A stretch of DNA of 55,140 nt from Amanita rubescens (taxonomy: Eukaryota; Basidiomycota; Agaricomycetes; Agaricales; Amanitaceae): contig WION01000351.1 of assembly GCA_015039365.1 (NCBI GenBank), forward strand, positions 1-55,140, read 5' to 3'. Below, in pieces: positions 47,911-55,140 of this stretch (the stretch's first letter is position 1; every line of letters begins with the position of its first letter). The notes beneath the pieces are model-generated. The model had not been told where the DNA came from and ran no database searches. It was given only the letters and a program-made list of their open reading frames with translations. The translations under genes and the position numbers were made by a program.

Positions 47911-48704
47911 TGCAGCGGTGATTCACTACTCTGGGAAACGCCTCTTGCAGGAATAAAGGCGGAGAAGAAATTTCTATCATCACATTATTAGGTATACTTT
48001 GTCGGGTTGCTCGGCAGTGTAAGTGACATCAGTTTCAGTTCGCACATCCCGTAAACAAGATATGCAGGGCTGGTAGCCCTTGGGGTGCGCTTCAAAGCTT
48101 CATCCTTGGAGCCGCAACTTCGCCGACCATGATTCCAGAGACGTACTCCCCTTCATTATTCAAATTGTGATATCAACGAAAGTACTTGAGCTGAGTTTTC
48201 TTCCGGGTTTTCGGCAAACATGATTGATGAGTTTGATTGACTGATCGAGATCAAGCATTGTGCTCATGCCCATTACGTATTATTATCCGTTGCACCGCAC
48301 TTTAAAGCAGTACTCCTGGGTCACTATCAGGGCTGTGCAAAGAGTGACATGGGTAAAAAGTTTGAAATAACGCTATACTAGCACCAGCGCACCATTTCCC
48401 ATCGACCTGAACCCCTATAGTTCTTATATGAAGCCTGAGCGCTGAGCGCTGAGCCTCTACCTACATAATATAGTAGATCCGTGCCGCTGTGGGGTATGAA
48501 ATTTATGCTATTCCTTACAGCACATTCATCACTTCCGATTTGTGGCACAATAGAGATTCGCCACGACAGACATGCATGCCGCTCTTGACTCATGCTTTCA
48601 GTTTCAAGTTCCATTCTTAACGCGCCGTGCGCATCTAACAGCACTTGCCATTATGATGTACAATGTAATACAAACCAAATATTAATAAGGCATGAAATAG
48701 AGTG
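47911..48704. other. Intergenic region
   Basis: 794 bp between two minus-strand genes, probably the promoter of the membrane-protein gene. A GAGCGCTGA word is repeated in tandem near 48437-48453. No gene was seen. Confidence 0.35.
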
Positions 48705-49795
48705 TCAAGGCCAGGATTGCAAAGTAAGACCGAACCACTGCGGAAGTTTCCCCCAGAACTCTTCTCTAGCGCTATCAACAACAGCGCTGAACCCAGAACG
48801 GCAAGAGTCACAGACACGCATTGAAACGCCCGCCAGATCTTCTCTAGATTGCATAAGTTCAGCGTCCATGATGGCAAACAAGGGATCCGAGCTGCGATGG
48901 TACACGACGCCGTTCACGTCCCTTAAGATTTCAAAAGTGATGGCTTCAAACGCGGCCTGGCAGTGCCGTTTGCGAAGTGGATCAGAGTCAGTCTTGTACA
49001 TGCAGTTGGCAGCGGGTTCTCTGCTCTCGAGGTCATTGACGATAAAGGTTGAGAGAAAGCGAGAGGCGTGTTCCTTTCCTTTGAGAAGGTTGGTCAGATC
49101 TAGTTCAGAGAGGTGGTGCGTTTCTTGAGTCCTAGGACATTTATAGCCTACGGCGGTGTCGCTTGGGTAACACCTCGAAAGATCGTAGAAGGCCGACGGA
49201 AGGAGGTAAGGTGCGTCGACTGCACGTGCAAGATTGATGACCATGCTGAAAAAGTTGGCATGAGACAGATGATCATCGAAGCATGTGGATGGGACGGACA
49301 TGGGATGCGGAAGAAACTTTCTAGGTTCGTAAACACCACTTGGACTCGTCGCATTAGCTTCTCTTATTTCCCATTGCGTAAGAAACCTAGGCCAGGCCAC
49401 AGAGAGACCCTGCAAGATTTCGTGACGGAGACGGTGGACTTTGTATTTGGTAGCAAGCCTAAGGACAGCAGAGACGCAGGTAAAGTCATTGACATCGTAT
49501 TTGAGATGGGAACTTGAGGGAAGCTAGTTTCGTAGGATGAGAAGAAAGAAAAGGTTACATACGAGCCATCATAGAGGGCGAGAAGAAAGAAAGCCATATC
49601 TTTCGACGAGTCGTTAGCCTCAAAGACGGGTTGACCGCAAAAGTAGTCAATGGGATCACGATTGGTGAATGCCTCTGCAAAAACAGGTGAATGGCGAGCT
49701 AGAAGACCTCTGTGGATTAGAAAATAAGAGCCATCAGCCAAGAGAGCGAGAGTTGCGTCCTGAAAGCAAAGAATTGGAGGGTGAATCGGAACCAT
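48705..49795 (-). CDS. BTB/POZ domain protein (basidiomycete type)
   Basis: Start MVPIHPPILCFQDATLALLA (49795), preferred because it opens directly onto the BTB fold. The domain follows: LADGSYFLIHRGLLARHSPV, FAEAF, VFEANDSSKDMAFFLLALYD, then after introns LKYDVNDFTCVSAVLRLATK and YKVHRLRHEIL, the typical last helices of this family. After the BTB come FLTQWEIREANATSP, an alpha-helical region with INLARAVDAPYLLPSAFYDL and LTNLLKGKEHASRFL, and a Cys-containing segment VCDSCRSGFSAVV. BTB domains mediate dimerisation or docking to Cul3-type ligases; this subgroup is expanded in agaricomycetes and its members mostly lack a known function. It is divergently arranged with the RGG-protein gene, 58 bp between ATGs. 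One intron (about 49515-49562) separates the two BTB halves. Confidence 0.82.
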
Positions 49796-49853
49796 ATCGC
49801 GTGAGAACTCGCCAGCAAATTTCTCGAGTTTCTCTCGACTGCACCATAGAAAA
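49796..49853. promoter_or_regulatory. Very short divergent intergenic spacer
   Basis: Only 58 bp lie between the BTB and RGG start codons. The two promoters must overlap each other's 5' leaders or coding regions, or transcription starts inside the neighbour. Confidence 0.5.
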
Positions 49854-52022
49854 ATGCCTGAATCACTCGCTTCCCAACAACGTATCGTCCCTGGCGCTCC
49901 CCCTCCAGCACCCCTTTCAAAAACCCAAAAGAAAAAGCGCAAGGCAAAAGTCAAAACTGGCCCTGAGAACAGCCCCATCGATACTAACGACATCGACCAC
50001 CCCGAATCACCTATTATCACCACCCCAGATGCACCCGCCATACCTCTCGTTGAAAATGCCCCTGATGCAGTTGATTCTCAAAAGGATGTCCTCGCTCCGG
50101 GGCAAGAGACCCCAGATCTTCCAGACGAGCTCAAGCACAGTCCAGTCGTGGAGCTTGTCAGCAAACGACTAAAAGCAACTACTAAAAAAATAGTTGAGTG
50201 CATCATTTTTTTTTATTAGTCTCGTGCTACATATTCAATATCATCAGACAAGGATTACAGTCTATGCTGCCACGGATCCAGAAAAGTTGAACGATGACCA
50301 GAAGCGTATACTCAAATCCTTGCCCACACTCGAGGCTGTCCAGAAGGAGCTGATCGAGGTCAAAAAGGCTGTCGAAGTATGTCCAAAGATTTTTAGTTGA
50401 TACTCGACGCTTACGTTTCTCAGGTTCATGAAGCCGAATTGGCCCACGAGTTAATTGCCAAAAAACTCGAAACAGAAAAGGCGCAAAGGGCTAGAATATC
50501 AGACGCTGTCGCTGCGGCTGAGGTTTGTACTTTTCCTGAACCGATATGAATCTGACTGACTGGATCCAAGAGTACATTGGTGACAAGGATGATGGATGTA
50601 CTTGACCTTCTTCGGCTTCGATCTCTCCATGCTTCTGGGGAACTGGTTGCTGACCAGGGAGAAGAATCCACCATTCATGCCATCGCTGATGCCTTACTTG
50701 GCACTGATGTCGAGAAAAAGGAGGCCATTATCAAAGACTTTTTACAGGGATCTGACTTTGATGGTATACCATGTATGTATAAGAATGCGCATCTGCCACT
50801 CTATACTCACCATTCCAGATACCCGGCTATCGGAGATTATAGCAGCTGGCCTAGTGGCCCCACCTCGGACCCCTACTCCCCCTCCCGTAGAGGAAATTGA
50901 AGAAGTACAGGTTGAATTAGAGCCTGAGCCAACTGCGGAGGTCATTGTTACAGGCGTACCTGAAACCGTATACCCCAAAACGGGCTTCAGCTTTGTGCAA
51001 GAAAGCGAGATCGACGATACTCAGCCAGTGGATGACGGTGAATGGGTAGATGCAGGAGCATCCACGGCGGAACAAGTTCTCGAGGAAGAACTCGCTAATG
51101 ACCACGTTGAGCGGGAGGTCACGCCTGAGCCACCAGTCCAAGAAAGAGTTGCCCCCGTTGTCGAGGAGCCGACGACGGGCGCCTCCATTGATTGGGCAAC
51201 GGACGAGACTGAATTGCCCCCGATTACCAGTATCCACGAGAGCTTTGGAATGACTGGACCGATACCTTCAGCAGAAGTACGGACCGAGCCTGTGCCTGAA
51301 GCGACAAATGGCCGGCCTCCTAGGCCACATTATAGAAGGCCACATCACGATGAGGAAGGGTTTACACATTCAAGAGGTGGTCGTGGCCGTGGTGGTGGTC
51401 GAGGATTTAGAGGTGATCGAGGCGGGCATCGCGGTTTCCGGGGCGGTGAACGTGGTGGCCGCGGCGGATTCAGAGGTGGGGAGGGTGGATTCAGATCCGG
51501 AGAGGGTGGCTACAGATCCGGAGAGGGTGGCTACAGATCCGGAGAGGGTGGCCACAGAGGCGAAGAGGGTGGCTACAGAGGTGGAGAAGGTGGATTCAGA
51601 GGCAGAGAGGGTGGCCACAGAGGCGAAGAGGGTGGCTACAGAGGTGGAGAAGGTGGATTCAGAGGCAGAGAGGGTGGATTCAGAAGCGGAGAGGGCGGAT
51701 TCAGAAGCGGAGAGGGTGGCTATCGCGGCGGCGAGAATGGTGGCGTTCGTGGCGGCGAAGGTGGTGATAGTCCTCGTGCTGGTGAGGGCGGTGGTTTCCG
51801 GGGCGGCGAGGGTCGTGGCGGATACCGTGGTCGAGGCGAAGGCCGTGGAGGTATGTTGGTTGAATTCACTGAAAACAATTTTATACTAATCTTTATTGAT
51901 CAGGGTTCCGTCGAGGTAATGGTGAACACCGTGGACGAGGGCGTGGGAGGGGCCGTGGTGGCGACCGAGGAGCACCGCTGGCGGGTTCTCAGGTTGCTGC
52001 TGCAGAGCCCGCGGCGACGTGA
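49854..52022 (+). CDS. RGG/GYR-repeat RNA-binding-type protein with coiled coil
   Basis: Start [20 protein letters not shown], then a basic [12 protein letters not shown] stretch. A helical, probably coiled-coil segment follows across several exons: [60 protein letters not shown]. The middle is very acidic ([32 protein letters not shown]). The C-terminal 200 residues form a long Gly/Arg repeat: [20 protein letters not shown], then about 20 units of GGxRxGE with x = Y, F or H, then a last exon [20 protein letters not shown] ending in EPAAT. RGG boxes bind RNA and can drive condensate formation. There is no RRM or KH domain. The architecture (helical dimer region, acidic middle, RGG tail) recalls translation or stress-granule factors such as caprin, but I cannot assign an ortholog. 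It stops 96 bp before THI6. Confidence 0.8.
51391..51840 (+). repeat. Tandem 21-bp coding repeats (RGG/GYRSGE array)
   Basis: Seven-codon units of the type GGxRxGE are repeated about 15-20 times with small changes. Within them a three-unit block of 63 bp (starting GGCCACAGAGGCGAAGAG at 51550) is repeated exactly in tandem at 51613, a recent slippage or unequal-crossover event that keeps the frame. Confidence 0.85.
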
Positions 52023-52118
52023 GGCGCGGTGCGCAAGGACGATATATTTGGTGCTCTTGACTGCTTAGTAGGATACGTCGTGTATTAGATAGATTATTGA
52101 TACTCATCTTATCTCCGC

Positions 52119-54210
52119 ATGCCAGAGATTGATTATTCGCTTTACCTCGTGTCCGGCAGGGATCTATTGCCTCCGGGAAAGGTATCCCTTGTCTTGTTGT
52201 TGCTTTCTTGCTTCTGAACACCGGCCAGGGGTACTTGACGTCTTTGGAAGAGGTACTACAGGCATCCCTGAACGCCGTTACGAACTAATCCATTTTTAGG
52301 CTATTCAGGGCGGCGTCACCGTCGTCCAAATCCGCGAAAAAAATGTTGAAACCAGCGACGTGAGTTCTCAGTCCTTTTAAACTATACGCCGTCAAACCTA
52401 AGCTCTCGAAAAAAGTTTTTACGAATCGCCGCATCGTCCAAGTCTCTCTGCGACAAGTACAACATACCGCTAATTGTCAACGACCGAATCGACATCGCGC
52501 TCGCTATAAAGGCGCATGGCGTCCACCTCGGGCAGACGGACATGCCTGTATCCATTGCACGGCAGCTTTTACCCCCAGGAACGGTGGTTGGGGTGTCATG
52601 CAACACTTTGGAGCAGGTAAAAAGAGCAGTCAAGGACGGTGCGGACTACATCGGGATCGGTGCTATATGGGCTACAACGACAAAGAAGCTGACGAGCCCT
52701 GTCATTGGAGTCAGAGGCGTAGGTGATATGTTACAAGTTCTAGACGGGACTGGGATCAAAGCCGTCGGGATAGGTGGGATTCTCATTTTGTTCCCTTATG
52801 CTTCGGTTGTTGACGATTTTAAAAAGGCGGAATTAAAACATCCAACTTGTTGCGTACGCTCTATGGTTCTGTGTCCCGGACGGGCCATGCGTTTGATGGC
52901 GTTGCAGTTGTCTCCGAGATTATGGCTTCACCTCTGCCAACGGAAACTGCACAGAAAATGAAAGACGTTGTGAGGGGGTTCAAAGACGGACTGCGGACTC
53001 ATGTGTCTAGTCCACGACGTGGCCTTTGGGTTAGCCCCGACAGAACGTCAATTCTGGATGGAGTATGCAGGTTAGTTGAAGAAGTTAGAAGATCCGGTCC
53101 TCTTATCCATCAGGTCTGTCTTTCTGCTGGGGAAAGCATAAGAGATGATTGAAGACCCATCAGATCACGAACACAGTAGTGACTACTCAGTCTGCTAACG
53201 TCACTTTGGCATTGGGCGCAAGTCCTATCATGGCTACTGAAGCTCAGGAGATGGAAGACCTTGCCAAAGTCTCCGGGGCACTTCTCATCAATATTGGCAC
53301 ACTAAAGTCAGAGGTCAAGGCAGGAATGATCAGGGCTGGTATGTGCATACATACCATTTATGTTGTAAAGCAGTCACTGATATCAATATCAGGGCACTTT
53401 GCCAACGTGTACAGGAAACCGGTTGTGTTTGACCCAGTCGGTATAGGCGCGACGTCATTCCGAAAAGAGACAGTAAAAGGTATGTGATTCTTGGTATGTC
53501 CCCACGATTTAGATGGCTAGCATAGCACCAGAGTTGCTGGACACCTTCCAAGCTAGTGTCATCAAAGGGAACGCAGGGGAATTGTCTGCTCTGGCCGGCT
53601 CAATAGAGGTCAGCGGTTTGATTTCTTTTATCAATTAATTTAACTCCTTTAATATCTCAGGTATCATCAAAAGGAGTGGACAGCACCGGTGACTTCAAAG
53701 ATCCCGTATCCTTTGTTCGAGAATTGGCAAAAAGAGAGCGTCAGTAATCACTGCACTGCTCTCAAAAGTGGACATTAACGATCACTTTATAAAGAGTGTG
53801 TTGTTGTTCTGACAGGACAGGTTGATTATGTTTCGGACGGTGAACGCGTGGTGGCCCTTAAAAACGGGCACAGCAATCTGGGAAAGATGACTGGGTCCGG
53901 TTGTATTCTTGGTTCCTGCATCGCAACGTACTGTGCTGCGGCTGCAGCTTTAAGCGATGATCAATCTTCCTCGGGTTATAAACTCGTTGACGGGGACATG
54001 TTCTTGGGTGCGATCGCAGGGTAAGTTTGCGCGTCAAATTCCTAAATCAACGATTGATGATCATGTAGCACGCTCGCCTTGACCATCGCGGGCGAGAGAG
54101 CCGCGAAGGTAACAACTCTCGGCAGCTTCCTTTCAGGAATAATCAGTGAACTATGGGACATGACGCCAGCGTCTATTCATGAATATGCTGATATTGAATT
54201 GCCTATCTAG
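52119..54210 (+). CDS. THI6: Bifunctional thiamine-phosphate synthase / hydroxyethylthiazole kinase
   Basis: Fungal fusion enzyme of thiamine biosynthesis. It phosphorylates hydroxyethylthiazole and joins it with HMP-pyrophosphate to give thiamine phosphate. Start MPEIDYSLYLVSGRDLLPPG. N-terminal synthase barrel: GGVTVVQIREKNVETSD, IPLIVNDRIDIALAIKAHGV, HLGQTDMPVSIARQLLPPGT, VGVSCNTLEQVKRAVKDGAD, YIGIGAIWATTTKK, GIKAVGIGGIKTSN, and DGVAVVSEIM. C-terminal kinase: ITNTVVTTQSANVTLALGAS, PIMATEAQEMEDLAKVSGAL, INIGTL, KPVVFDPVGIGATSFRKETV, VIKGNAGEL, VVVLTGQVDYVSDGERV, GHSNLGKMTGSGCILGSCIA and LTIAGERAAKV. All catalytic segments look complete and introns join in phase. No TPP-riboswitch-like 5' intron was recognised; only 96 bp separate it from the upstream stop codon. 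Confidence 0.93.
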
Positions 54211-54412
54211 TGTGTAGCCGTGTTATACAAGTAAAATAAGGATACAACAAGGTGGTGTACCATAAATACTCTATACATGTCCATTTGATATTAGGCGCAG
54301 ACTGTGCTGATGATGCCGCTGGTTTGGTATGTGCATGTGTTCTGGCGTGCTTGTTCCCGAGCATGTAAAACGACTCGAGCTGCCAACATTGGGTGAATGA
54401 TTCGGGTCAAAC

Positions 54413-55140
54413 TTATATACTATCAGAAATAGCAGGAGTTGAAACACGTTCACGCACAGAAGTGCTGGTACGGGAAACTGGGCCTATGGGCGTGAAAAAC
54501 GATCTGTTAATTACCCTGCCAGAAGTTTTACTAATCGAAATACGCACCCCTAATTCCCCAATCCAGAAGATAAGCCCAAGAGACAACACTGGTAATAATA
54601 ATGCTATGGTGTGAGAAATTGCCACGAAATAAACCTACCAAAGAGGTAGAAATAATATGTGATGCCTTGCATAGCCGCCTCAGCAAGACTTGAATGTTTT
54701 GAAGCACTGCTCACCATCACGGTATAGGGTGAATATTGGCCGAGGACCACCCGTCCTCTTTCTCGCTAATATTAATGTCATGTCTTATGTCTTCAAAGAA
54801 AAAAGAAACGTACACTCTATCACCACCCTTGTCACAAGTAAGATACAAAGCACTTTGCAAGCAGGTTAGGCCAGATCAAGGCAACGGAACGGATTTGACT
54901 TACGGGCGTCGTAGATAAGCAGTAACATCCAATTAATCCACACTTGCGAATAGTTCGAGCCGGTGCTCGAAACACATACTACACCAAAGGGCCCCCCATC
55001 CAAGACCACAACTACCTCAACTCGTTAGAAAAGATCGGAATAGCGATGGTCGAGATCTGTTACAATTTATATCTTGTAGAACCGAATTGTTGACGTAAAA
55101 TCCATAAGTGGTCCAAAACAAGGCAAAGGAGATGATGGCA
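54413..55140 (-). CDS. Partial multi-span membrane protein (DUF6533-like), 5' end beyond right edge
   Basis: Reading leftwards from the edge, several short exons carry membrane segments typical of the basidiomycete DUF6533/serpentine-like family: ISFALFWTTYGFYVNNS; GGPFGVVCVSSTGS then VWINWMLLLIYDA; LCILLVTRVVIE; GPRPIFTLYRDGITYYFYLF; ALLLPVLSLGLIFWIGELGV; and a polar tail with SKTSGRVINRSFF and RTSTSVRERVSTPAISDSI. The joins YRDG|ITYY (GTGAGC donor) and YLF|ALLL (phase 1) are in frame. The YRDGxxYYxYL motif is the best marker of the family. The N-terminus lies outside the window and exon edges are approximate. Function is unknown. Confidence 0.55.

Noticed and set aside
51370..51889. Alternative-frame ORFs on both strands across the RGG array
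   Set aside because: They are frame shadows of the low-complexity repeat; the RGG frame joins exons on both sides.
52023..52140. Possible TPP riboswitch upstream of THI6
   Set aside because: The leader is only 96 bp after the previous stop, and neither the conserved CTGAGA-type core nor paired stems were seen.

Overview
The window is nuclear DNA from a filamentous basidiomycete, most likely an agaricomycete. The genes are split by many short introns (mostly about 42-65 nt, GT-AG) and lie close together on both strands. The recognisable products are fungal: Prm1, Sey1, Cdc24, fused Thi6, a BTB protein of the basidiomycete type and a Crinkler-like protein. I saw no bacterial operon, rRNA gene, tRNA gene, CRISPR array or intact transposon. 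Gene models were built by hand from open frames and splice phase. Outer coordinates are firmer than individual exon edges.

Layout. 0-6.4 kb: a truncated PH-like protein leaving the left edge (-), an HSP20-like alpha-crystallin protein (-), one weak small ORF (-) and a secreted protein (+). 7.6-15.5 kb: a decayed 3' fragment of an acetoacetyl-CoA synthetase (AACS), a Crinkler-type gene with P-loop NTPase and nuclease-like domains, and an apparently intact AACS, all on the minus strand. The pseudogene and the 3' half of the intact AACS form a 1.37-kb direct repeat that brackets the Crinkler gene. 15.9-22.4 kb: SEY1 and PRM1 (+), two membrane-fusion genes in tandem. 22.8-25.6 kb: a second, more diverged intact AACS (-). 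26.0-26.6 kb: RNA polymerase III subunit RPC11 (+), with a 7-nt micro-exon. 28.9-32.1 kb: CDC24, a Rho-family GEF (+). 35.3-39.2 kb: a GH63 glycosidase (-). 39.7-44.0 kb: a large RhoGAP protein (-). 44.2-45.7 kb: a mitochondrial carrier (-). 46.3-47.9 kb: a single-span membrane protein with two repeated beta-rich modules (-). 48.7-52.0 kb: a divergent pair, BTB protein (-) and RGG-repeat protein (+), with 58 bp between start codons. 52.1-54.2 kb: bifunctional THI6 (+). 54.4 kb to the right edge: a partial multi-span membrane protein (-).

Most of these genes are ordinary housekeeping or polarity genes. CDC24 (GEF) and the RhoGAP act on the same class of small GTPase. SEY1 fuses ER membranes and PRM1 acts in plasma-membrane fusion during mating. 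The most unusual segment is 7.6-15.5 kb, where a Crinkler-class gene lies between two copies of an AACS 3' end, one of them a clear pseudogene.
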